Source: Rickettsia typhi (GTDB taxonomy: Bacteria; Pseudomonadota; Alphaproteobacteria; Rickettsiales; Deianiraeaceae). Taken from it: a stretch of DNA of 64,000 nucleotides. The notes below the pieces were generated by a model, which had not been told where the DNA came from, ran no database searches, and worked only from the letters and a program-made list of their open reading frames with translations. How positions within the stretch are numbered: position 1 is the first letter of the stretch; the number at the start of each line of letters is the position of its first letter. Made by a program: the position numbers and the translations under genes. The DNA lies in the NCBI GenBank assembly GCA_945881985.1, contig CAMCVL010000007.1, positions 22,860 to 86,859 of the forward strand. Direction: 5' to 3'. Below are positions 17,394 through 26,908 of this stretch, in pieces.

Positions 17394-19496
17394 ATGCAAT
17401 TTCAGCAGTCTGCTATTGTTTTTAAAGCATCCAATCTTTTGCATAAAGATGGGTTTAAGCCTAGTAATATAGATGTGTACGATGCAAGCTTTGGCAATGA
17501 TGTTGTTATAAAACTTGTTTTTAATCAGCAAAATAACAAGGTTAACACGCTCAGTGCGCCGGTGCTGGGCGAGCTTGAAGCCTTGCTTGAGGCAATTGAG
17601 GCTAAAATTAAAGGCGGCACACAGATTAAGCTTGTTGCCTTTGTCTCGGCAAAGCAGGATATTTTTATTGCAGGGGCGGATATTAACGAAATAAAAGAAA
17701 TAAAAACCAAGCAAGAAGCCAAAGCTAAGGTTGCCAGAGGGCAGGCAATTTTGCATAAAATTAGCACTCTGCCTTGCCAAACAATTGCCTTAATTAACGG
17801 GGCGTGTATGGGCGGAGGCTTGGAGCTGGCTCTTGCCTGCACCTACAGGCTTGTAAGCGATAATGCAAAAACAAAACTTGCCTTGCCGGAGGTTAATCTT
17901 GGCATTATACCGGGTTTTGGCGGCTGTGTAAGGCTGCCTAGGCTTATTGGTTTAATTAACGCATCCCAAATGATACTAAGCGGTGCCCCAGTTGATGCAA
18001 AAAAAGCGCAAAAGCAGGGTCTAATTGACTACATTGCCCCCTTAGCTTTTTTTGAAGAACATTGCAACAAGTTGCTGCAAAGCATATTAAGTGCACAATT
18101 TAAGGTGAAAAGAAGCAAGTTTTTAAGCCAAGTGTTATTTAAGTATCTTATTTTAATGCAGGCAAAAACAAATGTTTTAAAGCTTACAAAGGGGCACTAT
18201 CCAGCTCCGCTTAAGGCTGTGGATGTTTTGCACCGCACATTTTTTACTACAAAGAACATCAAAAAAGAGCTGCAAATTGAGCTTGAGGCTTTTTGCGAGC
18301 TTTGCACGGGCGATATTTCCAAAAACCTCATTGATGTCTTTTTTAAACTTGAGGCTTTAAAAAAAGATAGCTTTGAGGTGGCAGAGGGCACCACATCTTT
18401 AAATGTAGATGAAACAGCGGTTTTGGGGGCGGGCGTAATGGGTGGCGGCATAGCTTGGCTTATGACAATGCTAAACAAGGGGGTAAAGATGAAGGATGTA
18501 AATCTTAAGGCAATAGCACTTGGCTTTGGGCAGATAGCTAATAACTACAAGTCCATGCTTAAAAAACGCAAGATTAAGCCAGAGCAGGTAAATCAAAAGT
18601 ATAATCTTGTAACCTTTACCATGGAGGATGCTGACCTTAAAAACTGCGACCTTGTAATTGAGGCGATAGTGGAAGACCTAAGTATTAAACAAAAAGTGCT
18701 TGCAAATACCGAGAGCGTTGTTAAAAAAGATGCAATCATTGCAACAAATACATCGTCTTTACTAGTGAGCGATATAGCAAAAAATTTGCAGCACAAGGAC
18801 AGATTTATTGGCATGCATTTTTTTAATCCGGTTAACAAAATGCCGCTAATTGAGGTGATTAAAACCAAGGACACAAGCCCAGCAGTGGTTCAAACAGTGG
18901 TTCAAATTGCAAGGCAGGCGGGCAAGATACCTGTTGTTGTGGGTGATTGTGCGGGTTTTGTTGTAAATCGTATATTAATGCTTTACATGAACGAGGCACT
19001 TAAATGCCTTGAAACAACAGGCGACACAAAGTTAATAGACGAAATTTTTGTAAAATTTGGCATGCCAATGGGTCCTTTTACCTTGGCAGACGAGGTGGGG
19101 CTTGATGTTTGTTACAAGGTTGCACAAAATTTGTATGCTGCATTTGGCGAGAGGGCAAAGCCATCCCAGATGCTTGAAAGACTCTACAAAGACCAGCACC
19201 TGCTTGGCAAAAAGGGCGGGGCAGGTTTTTACACTTACAAAGACGGAGTGCAGCAGGGGGTAAATCCATCGCTAAAGGCAATACTTAGAATACTCCCGCA
19301 AAAGCAAGAGGTTTTAAGCGATAAGCAAATTATACAAACCTGCCTTAAAGTTGCCATTAACGAGGCAAAACTGATTGTGGAGGAGGGAATCGTTCAAAAC
19401 CCCGACCACATTGACATTGCTATGATTATGGGCACTGGCTTTCCTGCCTTTAGGGGTGGGCTTGTTAGCTATGCAAAGCAAAACAATTTGTGGTAG
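17394..19496 (+). CDS. fadJ: Fatty-acid oxidation multifunctional enzyme (enoyl-CoA hydratase / 3-hydroxyacyl-CoA dehydrogenase)
   Basis: 700 residues with the FadB/FadJ alpha-subunit architecture. A crotonase domain (about 20-200) has FIAGADINEIK, GACMGGGLELALA (oxyanion glycines) and LPEVNLGIIPGFGG with the catalytic glutamate. The NAD-binding dehydrogenase domain begins at VLGAGVMGGGIAW (about 345) and contains HFFNPVNKMPLIEV. A C-terminal dehydrogenase domain has FVVNRILM and GFPAFRGG. It hydrates and oxidises acyl-CoA intermediates. A thiolase gene is not adjacent. The ATG at 17394 is chosen over a TTG nine bases upstream. fadB versus fadJ cannot be decided. Confidence 0.9.
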   Translation: MQFQQSAIVFKASNLLHKDGFKPSNIDVYDASFGNDVVIKLVFNQQNNKVNTLSAPVLGELEALLEAIEAKIKGGTQIKLVAFVSAKQDIFIAGADINEIKEIKTKQEAKAKVARGQAILHKISTLPCQTIALINGACMGGGLELALACTYRLVSDNAKTKLALPEVNLGIIPGFGGCVRLPRLIGLINASQMILSGAPVDAKKAQKQGLIDYIAPLAFFEEHCNKLLQSILSAQFKVKRSKFLSQVLFKYLILMQAKTNVLKLTKGHYPAPLKAVDVLHRTFFTTKNIKKELQIELEAFCELCTGDISKNLIDVFFKLEALKKDSFEVAEGTTSLNVDETAVLGAGVMGGGIAWLMTMLNKGVKMKDVNLKAIALGFGQIANNYKSMLKKRKIKPEQVNQKYNLVTFTMEDADLKNCDLVIEAIVEDLSIKQKVLANTESVVKKDAIIATNTSSLLVSDIAKNLQHKDRFIGMHFFNPVNKMPLIEVIKTKDTSPAVVQTVVQIARQAGKIPVVVGDCAGFVVNRILMLYMNEALKCLETTGDTKLIDEIFVKFGMPMGPFTLADEVGLDVCYKVAQNLYAAFGERAKPSQMLERLYKDQHLLGKKGGAGFYTYKDGVQQGVNPSLKAILRILPQKQEVLSDKQIIQTCLKVAINEAKLIVEEGIVQNPDHIDIAMIMGTGFPAFRGGLVSYAKQNNLW

Positions 19497-19544
19497 CGAT
19501 GCGTGGTTGGATGAGTGCTTTGGATATTTGTTAAAAAATAATTG

Positions 19545-19695
19545 TTAAAAAATAGATTTAACAATTTAATATGTTATTATAAATTTTAGCAAGCCGTTTT
19601 AAGGCACATTAAAAACCACAGCCCAAAAACGGATTGTTTGATGTTTTTAAAAAATAGATTTAATAACTTGACATGTTATTACAAATGTTATAAAT
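19545..19695. repeat. Direct repeat pair and inverted repeat upstream of nuoI
   Basis: The 270-base gap before nuoI contains two imperfect copies of ttaaaaaatagatttaa followed by an atgttatta run, at 19545-19586 and 19647-19695. Between them is an inverted repeat ccgtttt/aaaacgg. The second copy includes ttgaca at 19668 and tataaa at 19689, but the spacer of about 15 is short for a sigma-70 promoter. No gene is seen in the gap. Confidence 0.5.
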
Positions 19696-19764
19696 TTGTA
19701 ATGTGGCTAACTTTTACTTGGGTTTGCCTAGCTAACTTTGTATTGTTTGCATAATGGCTTTTGT

Positions 19765-20250
19765 ATGATGGCTGATTTTTTGAAGCAGTTTTTATTGCTG
19801 GATGTTGCTAAGGGCATGGGTAAAACTTTTTACTACATGCTTGCAAAAAAACCGGCAACCCTTAACTATCCTTTTGAAAAATCTCCTGTTTCTTCCCGTT
19901 TTAGGGGGGAGCATGCATTAAGACTTTATCCAAATGGTGAGGAGCGTTGCATAGCCTGCAAACTTTGCGAGGCCGTTTGCCCTGCTCAAGCAATCACCAT
20001 AGATGCGGAGGAAAGAGCTGATGGTTCACGAAAAACCACAAGGTACGACATTGACATGACAAAATGTATTTACTGCGGCTTATGCCAAGAGGCATGCCCT
20101 GTGGATGCTGTCGTGCTAACGAACAACTTTGAGTTTGCGACCCTGACTGCTGATGAACTGCTTTATGATAAGGAAAAGCTGCTCTTAAATGGTAAAATTT
20201 ACGAGGAGCATATTTATAATAATATTAAATCTGAACAAAACTATGTCTAA
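19765..20250 (+). CDS. nuoI: NADH-quinone oxidoreductase subunit I
   Basis: 161 residues, normal for NuoI, the complex I peripheral-arm subunit that carries clusters N6a and N6b and passes electrons toward NuoB. Both ligand sets are intact: [12 protein letters not shown] and [12 protein letters not shown], with the preceding [17 protein letters not shown] conserved. The N-terminal amphipathic helix [11 protein letters not shown] is also typical. No other nuo genes flank it, so it is separate from a nuo operon. The start could be either of two adjacent ATG codons (19765 or 19768). Its stop overlaps the start of the next gene. Confidence 0.96.
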   Translation: MMADFLKQFLLLDVAKGMGKTFYYMLAKKPATLNYPFEKSPVSSRFRGEHALRLYPNGEERCIACKLCEAVCPAQAITIDAEERADGSRKTTRYDIDMTKCIYCGLCQEACPVDAVVLTNNFEFATLTADELLYDKEKLLLNGKIYEEHIYNNIKSEQNYV

Positions 20251-21031
20251 TAATAACGAAACTAAAATTGAGGTTGAAGAAAATTTAAACACTCAAAAAT
20301 CAACCGAGCAAGATGTTGAAACAAATCAAAATCAAGCAGGGGGTTTAGCTAACAAAGCTGATGTTGAAGGCGAGGACTTTGACGAACTTGACGAAATTCT
20401 AGAAGAAGGCGAAGAAGATGAAACCGATGATGAAGGTGACATTGAAATTGAAGGTGTTAATGGCAAAAAAGCTTCAAAACAAGATGATGAATTTAGTGAG
20501 GAAGCTATTAAAGCAAAAAAGGAAAAAGCTAAAATTGAGTTTGGCAAATATGTTGAACTCTTTAAAAACACCGCTGCTGAGGCTGGTGCTAGCCCTAAGC
20601 TTTGCGATGCTATTCAGGACTTTATTGAATACTTAGTATCATCTTCTCTTGTTGACATTAAAGACGATATTAGATTTTTGAAAAGAAAATCAGCTCCCTC
20701 AACAAGACCAAGCTTTGGCGACAGAGGCCCAAGAAGGGACTTTGGCTCAAGACCTCCTAGAAGGGACTTTGGCGGCGACAGAGGCGGCAGACCTAGCTTT
20801 GGCGGCAGAGACAGAGACGATAGAGGTGGCAGACCATCCTTTAGAGACAGAGACGACAGAGGCGGCGATAGAGGTGGCAGACCATCTTTTAGAGACAGAG
20901 ACGACAGAGGCGGCGACAGAGGCGGCTTTGGCTCAAGACCTCCTAGAAGGGACTTTGACTCAAGACCTCCAAGAAAAGACTTTGGCGGCGACAGGGGCAG
21001 ACCTAACTTTGGTAACAGAGACAGGGATTAA
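20243..21031 (+). CDS. Acidic protein with a long RGG/RDR-rich tail
   Basis: 262 residues; the ATG lies within the last codons of nuoI (eight-base overlap), so translation is probably coupled. Residues 1-85 are highly acidic ([20 protein letters not shown]) with no clear fold. Residues about 95-145 form a short helical domain ([18 protein letters not shown]). The last 110 residues are repeats of [14 protein letters not shown] and SRPPRRDF. Arg-Gly-rich tails of this kind bind RNA and promote condensates in other proteins, for example DEAD-box helicases, but no helicase domain is present. I do not recognise the family. The repetitive DNA could make the reported length unreliable in short-read assemblies. 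Confidence 0.75.
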   Translation: MSNNNETKIEVEENLNTQKSTEQDVETNQNQAGGLANKADVEGEDFDELDEILEEGEEDETDDEGDIEIEGVNGKKASKQDDEFSEEAIKAKKEKAKIEFGKYVELFKNTAAEAGASPKLCDAIQDFIEYLVSSSLVDIKDDIRFLKRKSAPSTRPSFGDRGPRRDFGSRPPRRDFGGDRGGRPSFGGRDRDDRGGRPSFRDRDDRGGDRGGRPSFRDRDDRGGDRGGFGSRPPRRDFDSRPPRKDFGGDRGRPNFGNRDRD

Positions 21032-21195
21032 TGCTACCTATTCCATCCCCTTATTTTCAGCCGGTAATTTAGCCTGTTTATTTTTAAGGAGATGGATATA
21101 TTTTACTACCCATAAATATTTAATAATATTTACTAAGTCAATCAACCAATTAAATGCTCAAGATGTTTGTATTTATTTAAGAAAATTTAGAAAAC

Positions 21196-21846
21196 ATGAA
21201 ATTTTTGCTTTTGGTTTTATGTCTTGCTTTGTGTATAATTAACTTTTGTTGGAACATTATTCTTTCAAAAAAACTAATAAATAATTCACAAAGACTGCCA
21301 AGCAATTTGGAAATTTTACCAGATAAAGTTTTAAATAAAAAAGAGCTTAATGAAAAATTTACAAAACTAATATTTAAAGAGCAAGAATGGCAATTTCAGG
21401 ACGGTCAACTTGTTAGTTTTTCAGATTCTAGCTTTATCATCAAAATTACAGGTGAAGATACTTTGGAGAACTACCGTAAACAATCTTTGTCTCTTGGTGT
21501 TGGCGGGTGGTACGAGAGATTTGAACAAAAAGTTATCAATAAAACTCCGGTGAGAAAATATGAAAAGTATTCACATATGGCAATCAACGCTCTTTCGGGT
21601 AGCGAAAGAGGTATTTTTAACATTTCTGTCTATTTGTCTGGCTTACTTGTTTATCAAAGTCAATTATTTTTTTATGATTACGGAAGGCAAATAATGCCGA
21701 TTTTTGATATAAAAGATGATAAAATTATTTGCAACAAAAAAAGTATTGATTTACGGATATCTAATATTATCATGAATAACCTTGGAATGGCGGAAATTAA
21801 TTGCAAAGACTTAATTGATGCAAATGGAATTTATATTGGAGGGTAA
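21196..21846 (+). CDS. Hypothetical exported or membrane-anchored protein
   Basis: 216 residues. The first 24 (KFLLLVLCLALCIINFCWNII) form one hydrophobic helix without a clear cleavage site, so the protein is probably anchored in the inner membrane with its domain in the periplasm. The rest contains alternating strands (SSFIIKITGEDT, GIFNISVYLSGLLVYQSQ) and near the end CNKKSIDLRI and NCKDLIDANG, which resemble a pilin-like or pseudopilin fold. Compare type IV pilin-like proteins, but no pilin peptidase motif is seen. Function unknown. Confidence 0.6.
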   Translation: MKFLLLVLCLALCIINFCWNIILSKKLINNSQRLPSNLEILPDKVLNKKELNEKFTKLIFKEQEWQFQDGQLVSFSDSSFIIKITGEDTLENYRKQSLSLGVGGWYERFEQKVINKTPVRKYEKYSHMAINALSGSERGIFNISVYLSGLLVYQSQLFFYDYGRQIMPIFDIKDDKIICNKKSIDLRISNIIMNNLGMAEINCKDLIDANGIYIGG

Positions 21847-22165
21847 AGAAATTGGTGGTGAAAGTTCGCAATGATTATTCCTTACGTTCTTTTAGTCTTC
21901 ATTCATCACTGGGGACGATTAGGAACTTTTTGGCGTACTGGCAAAGATACAAGCTAATTTTATCATTAAAAAGCTATTATAGCTTATCATCAAAGTAAAG
22001 AGTTTAAGTTTTGCCCCTAGGCATCCTTTTGTCAGCTCCATATGTTAGTCTCGGCTAACAAGGGGAGGGGTGGGCTGATGACTTTGCAAAAATTAGTGGC
22101 TGCCTAAGGCTTGTAAAAAAACAAGATATGATATGTTAGATTTACTATATCAAAGAACTTAAAAA
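21847..22165. other. Intergenic stretch, no gene seen
   Basis: 319 bases between convergent genes. It contains stop-dense sequence and a C/G-rich patch around 22015-22080 with aaggggaggggtgggctgatg, which is weakly like the end sequence of the palindromic repeat family. No RNA gene or strong terminator could be recognised. Confidence 0.4.
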
Positions 22166-22411
22166 TTAGATTGAACTTGGTGTAATTTTAACAACCTTGC
22201 TCCGGTTAAGCTCGCCTTTGATGATTTTTACATCTTGCTTTTTGCAATTAAAATAGGCTGCAAGCACTTCGGTAAGCTCCTTGTTTGCCTTGCCATCCTC
22301 TGGGGGCGATTTTAAAAATGCTTTATAGCTAATTTCGCCAAATAGATCTTCACATTTTACAATTTCTTGTTTTTTTGCCTGAGGGTAAACCTTTATGTTT
22401 ATAATATTCAT
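22166..22411 (-). CDS. YggU/DUF167 family protein
   Basis: 81-residue member of the DUF167 family, a small alpha/beta protein of unknown biochemical role. Family features seen: IKVYPQAKKQEI at the start, LKSPPEDGKANKELTEVLA (consensus PP.dGkAN..L...LA), and VKIIKGELNRSKVVKI (consensus V.iv.G..sR.K...I). It follows the sushi-like gene by one base. Confidence 0.88.
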   Translation of the reverse strand: MNIINIKVYPQAKKQEIVKCEDLFGEISYKAFLKSPPEDGKANKELTEVLAAYFNCKKQDVKIIKGELNRSKVVKITPSSI

Positions 22412-22412
22412 T

Positions 22413-23828
22413 TTATGGCGTTACTGTTGCATCGGTTTTTGTTTCTCCGGGGCATTGTAAGCTTGATGGCTTAGGCTCCCATAATCCGCCGCGGCAAATT
22501 ATATCCAGATATTGCCTGCCGTATTGGTCAAGTTTTACCAGTGTAATTAAGCTTTTACCAGAGGAACTTGTGAACGAGTTATACAAAGATTGGTCAATTG
22601 CGCTTAAATAGCTATTGTCAACGATGTTACTTGTGCTATTTTGGTCTAGTAGTTTTACATCTACACTTTTTTGAGTGGAGTTTTGCGTAATTGTGTAAGT
22701 TGTGCCAAGTGCAGATGATGTTCTAAAAACGCTATCGTTGCATGTTAGCCTTATACTTATGCCATTTTTTGCAAAGGTAAGGCCATCCATATTGTAGTCG
22801 TCGCTTAAAAGGGATTTTGTGATGGCAGTATCTATGTCGCTATACTTGCACTTTTGATAGTTTTGCTTGCAGATGGGTAATTTACCAAGAATTACCTCGC
22901 TTGTTGCATCGTTCATGTCTTTGTTTAAAACTGTTGTTGTGTCACTTGTGGCGTCCCTTAGGGCAAAAAAAGAGGTAAGTTCACAGTTTGCATCGTCGTC
23001 AGCATAGCAAATTTTTTCATATTTACACTCAAGCTTAAAGGACACTTCCCCAGTCTCTTCTATGCCTGTACTACCTGGACAAACAGCCTCTGCAACCTCG
23101 CCAGCAGCTATGTATTTTTCACCGGTATTTGGCATTGTTTTTATTGTAGATCCCGATAAAACTCTGGCTGCCGAAACGGATTCAAATGTAGTATAATTAA
23201 CCGTCGATGTTGTAAGGCTTGTATTAAGCTTGTCAACGCTGCATATCGGATTGCAGTTTTTTTGCCCATAAAGCACTCCGTGGGAGCATAAAACTTGATA
23301 GCTTGCAACGCTAGTTGTAAGGGTATTGTCTATAGATTCTTCGTCTACGCTATAATCACCGTTTGAGTCTTTAACATTGCCGTTTATTGTTGCGTAATAT
23401 CCTGCATTGCATTGTATGTCAATTTTTGTGCCGTCCATAATTTTGGTCGTAGGTAAAACATTTACATTATTGTATTTTGCAACTGCATTGCCAATATTTA
23501 AAGACTCCCCATTGCAGTTAAGGTTTTTTATACCAGTGTAGATTGGCTTAAATGGTGGTGGCTCGCATTTATGAGAGTCAAACAATCGCCAATTACCATC
23601 AATACAAGATATTTTAAAAATAGACATTCCTTCCGGCGTAACATAGTCCATGTAGTTGATTGTATTACAACCAACGGTTATGTCGTAGCCGTCAAGAGTT
23701 GCTCCAATTTTATTATAGCTTGCATTTGGTATGTTAAGAATTGCATTTTTGCAAAAGGCAAAGCAATTTAATGCACTTAGGTAAAGTAAAAAGTTTATCA
23801 ATAAAGTTAAAGCAATTTTTTTATACAT
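22413..23828 (-). CDS. Secreted cysteine-rich protein with CCP/sushi-like modules
   Basis: About 471 residues. The N-terminus is a signal peptide (KKIALTLLINFLLYLSALNCFA). The mature part contains repeated cysteine patterns like complement-control (sushi) modules: short C-x-x-G-x-W-x(n)-C ends, seen as ISCIDGNWRLFDSHKC, VLCSHGVLYGQKNC and DIICRGGLWEPKPSSLQC. The modules begin with segments such as IDIQCNAGYYATING. At least three copies can be counted and a fourth is degenerate. Sushi modules are common in eukaryotic cell-surface proteins and rare in bacteria. The resemblance is by eye and may be convergence. It sits between uvrD and yggU in one minus-strand run. An ATG nine bases upstream is an alternative start. 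Confidence 0.6.
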   Translation of the reverse strand: MYKKIALTLLINFLLYLSALNCFAFCKNAILNIPNASYNKIGATLDGYDITVGCNTINYMDYVTPEGMSIFKISCIDGNWRLFDSHKCEPPPFKPIYTGIKNLNCNGESLNIGNAVAKYNNVNVLPTTKIMDGTKIDIQCNAGYYATINGNVKDSNGDYSVDEESIDNTLTTSVASYQVLCSHGVLYGQKNCNPICSVDKLNTSLTTSTVNYTTFESVSAARVLSGSTIKTMPNTGEKYIAAGEVAEAVCPGSTGIEETGEVSFKLECKYEKICYADDDANCELTSFFALRDATSDTTTVLNKDMNDATSEVILGKLPICKQNYQKCKYSDIDTAITKSLLSDDYNMDGLTFAKNGISIRLTCNDSVFRTSSALGTTYTITQNSTQKSVDVKLLDQNSTSNIVDNSYLSAIDQSLYNSFTSSSGKSLITLVKLDQYGRQYLDIICRGGLWEPKPSSLQCPGETKTDATVTP

Positions 23829-23853
23829 TTGCAGCATTTTAACTTAGGCTTTT

Positions 23854-26154
23854 TTACAAACTTTCCAAAAAGTCTTTACGGATGCTACGCTTTTGACCGT
23901 CGTTGTCAAAGATTACTTCATAAAACAATCCGTCCAATTTTACAACCTTGCCGGCACCAAAAATTTTGTGACTTACGCCGCTACCAATTGCAAGATTTTT
24001 TGTAAAGCCTTGGTTTAGCCTTACTGCCCTTTTTGGGTTTGGACTATAACCTGAGTTTTTAACCTTTACTTTTACCGAGCCATCCTCATCTTCGTAGCTA
24101 GATTTTGGCTTTTTTTGATTAAATAGCGGAGAGAATTCCTGACGCAAAAATTCAAATGACTGATTTTGCACGGCCGTAATTTCGTCAATAAACCTAGACC
24201 TTGTAGTTGGCACTAAGGAACCTGCAAAAAATCTATGCTTAGAAAATGTCAAATACAAATAACGCATAGCTCTTGTAAGGGCAACATAGCCAAGCCTGCG
24301 TTCCTCTTCAACACTGCCATCTTTGGACTCGTCAATAGACCTTTGATTAGGAAAGATTCCATCTTCTAAAAACGGCACAAAAACAGCCTCAAATTCCAAA
24401 CCTTTGGAGGCGTGCACGGTCATTATAGATATAGATTCTTTTGTAATCTCGCCTTCTTTGGTTAAAATCTCATCCGTAGCAAGGCTTGAGTATTCCAAAA
24501 ACGCATCTATAGAACTAAAATCGGACAAAAGACGGGAAAGCTCACTTAAGTTTTCCATCTTTGTCTCGCACTCTCTTGTGTCCTCGCTTTCGGAGCGTAA
24601 AAAGTCTTCGTAGTTAATATCGTTCATTATCTCCTCGGCTAAAAAGTCAAGCCTAATATTTTGAGTGTTGACAATGTTTTGCCATTTTACAAGCTGTTTA
24701 TAAAATTGACTTACGGCCTCCTTAGCCTTTGACACAAGCCTTAAGTTTAGGTTAGTGCCCGAGAAAAACCCATCCTCTGAGATTATCTTGAGAGTTTCGG
24801 TTATGCCAAGTCCGTTTTCGGCAGCAAAGGACTCTACCTTGTCCAAGTTAGTCTCGCCAATACCCCTCTTTGGGTTTAATATAGCCCTTTTAAGGGAGAT
24901 GAAATCCATGTCGTTGCCCAAGACTCTAAGGTAGGACACTATATCTTTTACTTCCTTTCTTTCGTAAAACCTAAGCCCGCCAACAATTTTGTAGGATATG
25001 TTGGATTTTATTAAACTCTCCTCCAAATAACGCGAGAGTGCTGAGGAACGAAGCAATATTGCAATCTTGGAAAGAGGCACATTGTTAATTTGATTTAAGT
25101 GCATTATTTGGTTGATTATAAAGGTAACCTCGTTTCGCTCGTCAATGTGCTGGCGGATAATGACAGGCTTATCAGTTTTTTTTGTGGAAACAAGATTTTT
25201 ACCAAGCCTGTTAGAATTATTACTAATTAAAACATTGGCACAATCAAGTATGCTTGGGGTTGAGCGGTAGTTTTCCTCAAGCCTTATAGTTTTTGCGCCT
25301 TTAAATTCCTTTGAAAACCTCAAGATGTTTTCAATATCAGCACCTCGCCAGCCGTAAATGGACTGGTCATCATCGCCTACAACGCAAATATTTGAATTTT
25401 TACCCGCTAAAAGCTTGATAAGTTTGTATTGAATTGTGTTTGTGTCCTGATACTCGTCCACCATTATATATTTATATTTTTGCTGGTAGTAGTCCAGTAT
25501 CAGCTCGTTATTTTGTAGCATTTTAACGGCTTTAAGTAGTAAGTCGTCAAAGTCTAAGGCATTTAAAGCTTTAAGCTTTTTGTTATACTCGCTAAACAAA
25601 ACATTAAGCTCAGCACCACGCATTGCCTCTGGCACAAATTTTGCCTTTGAAAAGTCCTCCGTGTCAGCATCTTTTGCCTTTGAAATAATTGAGGCTAAGT
25701 TTTTAACGGGGTAAGTCTTGGTGCAAATACCAAGGTCTTTTGCTATTGCTTTTATTACATCTCTTTGATCTTGTGCGTCAATTACCACAAAGTTTTTATC
25801 CATGCCAATTGCCGAGTGATTAAATCTTAGCATTTTAAGACAGATGGAGTGAAAGGTGCCTATGTTGACATCTATGCCATTTTCGGCGGTTTTACAGATT
25901 CTTTCGCGCATTTCGTTTGCAGCCTTGTTTGTAAAGGTTATTGCTAAAATTTGCTGGGGTTTTGCAAAGCCAGATGCTATAATATAAGCAATTTTTTTGG
26001 TAATTGTATTTGTTTTGCCAGTGCCAGCACCTGCAAGTATCAATAAGGGTGTGTTGTTAATAACTACCGCCTCTCTTTGGTTTTTGTTAAGACTTGCCAA
26101 GATATTGTCTGTTAAGTCTAGGTCTCTTACTTCAAGCTCAAGTTCAAGTTCCAT
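23854..26154 (-). CDS. uvrD: UvrD/PcrA-type DNA helicase
   Basis: 766-residue superfamily 1A 3'-5' helicase for nucleotide-excision and replication repair. Motifs seen in order: Q motif NKNQREAVV, Walker A LAGAGTGKTNT, motif Ia ILAITFTNKAANEM, motif II MVDEYQDTN, motif III VVGDDDQSIYGWRGAD, motif IV ENYRS, motif V TVHASKGLEFEAVF and motif VI YVALTRAMRYLYL. The C-terminus (FGAGKVVKLDGLFYEVIF) is the Tudor-like domain of the PcrA group. It precedes the sushi-like gene by 25 bases. The N-terminal MELELELEV is a short dipeptide repeat. Confidence 0.96.
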   Translation of the reverse strand: MELELELEVRDLDLTDNILASLNKNQREAVVINNTPLLILAGAGTGKTNTITKKIAYIIASGFAKPQQILAITFTNKAANEMRERICKTAENGIDVNIGTFHSICLKMLRFNHSAIGMDKNFVVIDAQDQRDVIKAIAKDLGICTKTYPVKNLASIISKAKDADTEDFSKAKFVPEAMRGAELNVLFSEYNKKLKALNALDFDDLLLKAVKMLQNNELILDYYQQKYKYIMVDEYQDTNTIQYKLIKLLAGKNSNICVVGDDDQSIYGWRGADIENILRFSKEFKGAKTIRLEENYRSTPSILDCANVLISNNSNRLGKNLVSTKKTDKPVIIRQHIDERNEVTFIINQIMHLNQINNVPLSKIAILLRSSALSRYLEESLIKSNISYKIVGGLRFYERKEVKDIVSYLRVLGNDMDFISLKRAILNPKRGIGETNLDKVESFAAENGLGITETLKIISEDGFFSGTNLNLRLVSKAKEAVSQFYKQLVKWQNIVNTQNIRLDFLAEEIMNDINYEDFLRSESEDTRECETKMENLSELSRLLSDFSSIDAFLEYSSLATDEILTKEGEITKESISIMTVHASKGLEFEAVFVPFLEDGIFPNQRSIDESKDGSVEEERRLGYVALTRAMRYLYLTFSKHRFFAGSLVPTTRSRFIDEITAVQNQSFEFLRQEFSPLFNQKKPKSSYEDEDGSVKVKVKNSGYSPNPKRAVRLNQGFTKNLAIGSGVSHKIFGAGKVVKLDGLFYEVIFDNDGQKRSIRKDFLESL

Positions 26155-26300
26155 TGTTTTTATTAATAATTGATGTGCCCAACAATCTTATCAAATGGGC
26201 TTACTTATAAAATGATAGAAGATGTTTTTCAATAGTCAATGATTTTTTGATAGAGTAAAGCCAATCTTAGCCGATTATTCAATTTTATATGCTATTGTTT

Positions 26301-26876
26301 TTAGCTAATAATTTTACAAAGGCGTGCCTCAAATTGCCTTGTAGACTGCAATACATCAGCCTCGCTTTGCAGATTGCAACAATAGTGTATCTTGATAATT
26401 TTTAGTTCTTCGTCTATGCTATAAGTAATTGTTGATGGCGTTAAGGTAACCGAGACGGCAAAAATGTATAAATTGGATGGAATTTGCAAAAATTTACTAT
26501 CTGCAAAACTATAGTACACAAAGCCGCTTTTTAGCTTGCCACGCGTCTTGTAAAAATCGCAACAAAGCTTAAAGCTTGATATTATCATCTCTTTTAGCAT
26601 AAAAACTACATAGTTAAGCAAGGTAAAAAAGCGTACAAATACAAGCCTGCGGTTGCGAAGCTTCCATGCAGTTTTTTTTAAAGCTATGTTTTTGCCCCCC
26701 GATGGATTGAGGCTTGCTAGGTAGTCTTTATATAGCAGGCTTTCAAGGTAATAAAATATAGCAAGGCTTGCAAGGCAAGAGCCTGTTAAAAACACCAAGC
26801 CAGCACCATGCAGGCTGCCACTTGCAAAAATTGCAAAAAAGAGTGCTGATATTAAAAAAACTTCGGCAAAAAACAT
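26301..26876 (-). CDS. mnhE: MnhE/MrpE-like cation antiporter subunit E
   Basis: 191 residues with two N-terminal hydrophobic segments (FLISALFFAIFAS, LVFLTGSCLASLAIFYYL) and a third at FFTLLNYVVFMLKEMI. The C-terminal domain has the family signature YIFAVSVTLTPSTITYSI (consensus LANxITLTPGTxTvdi) followed by HYC, equivalent to the V/IH motif. MnhE is a subunit of the Mrp Na+/H+ antiporter. The other mnh genes are not nearby, so the assembled complex cannot be judged. It lies between uvrD and tatD on the minus strand. Confidence 0.78.
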   Translation of the reverse strand: MFFAEVFLISALFFAIFASGSLHGAGLVFLTGSCLASLAIFYYLESLLYKDYLASLNPSGGKNIALKKTAWKLRNRRLVFVRFFTLLNYVVFMLKEMIISSFKLCCDFYKTRGKLKSGFVYYSFADSKFLQIPSNLYIFAVSVTLTPSTITYSIDEELKIIKIHYCCNLQSEADVLQSTRQFEARLCKIIS

Positions 26877-26908
26877 TCTTTAAGAAAAAAATTTCAAAAT
26901 TGTAATTA

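Noticed and set aside
19668..19694. Sigma-70 promoter ttgaca/tataaa before nuoI
   Set aside because: The spacing of about 15 bases is too short and the bases belong to a repeat; not supported enough to call.
20715..21242. Alternative-frame ORF in the RGG gene (A/E/T-rich)
   Set aside because: It arises from the repeated agagacgacagagg DNA read in another frame; the acidic/RGG frame continues from a coupled start.
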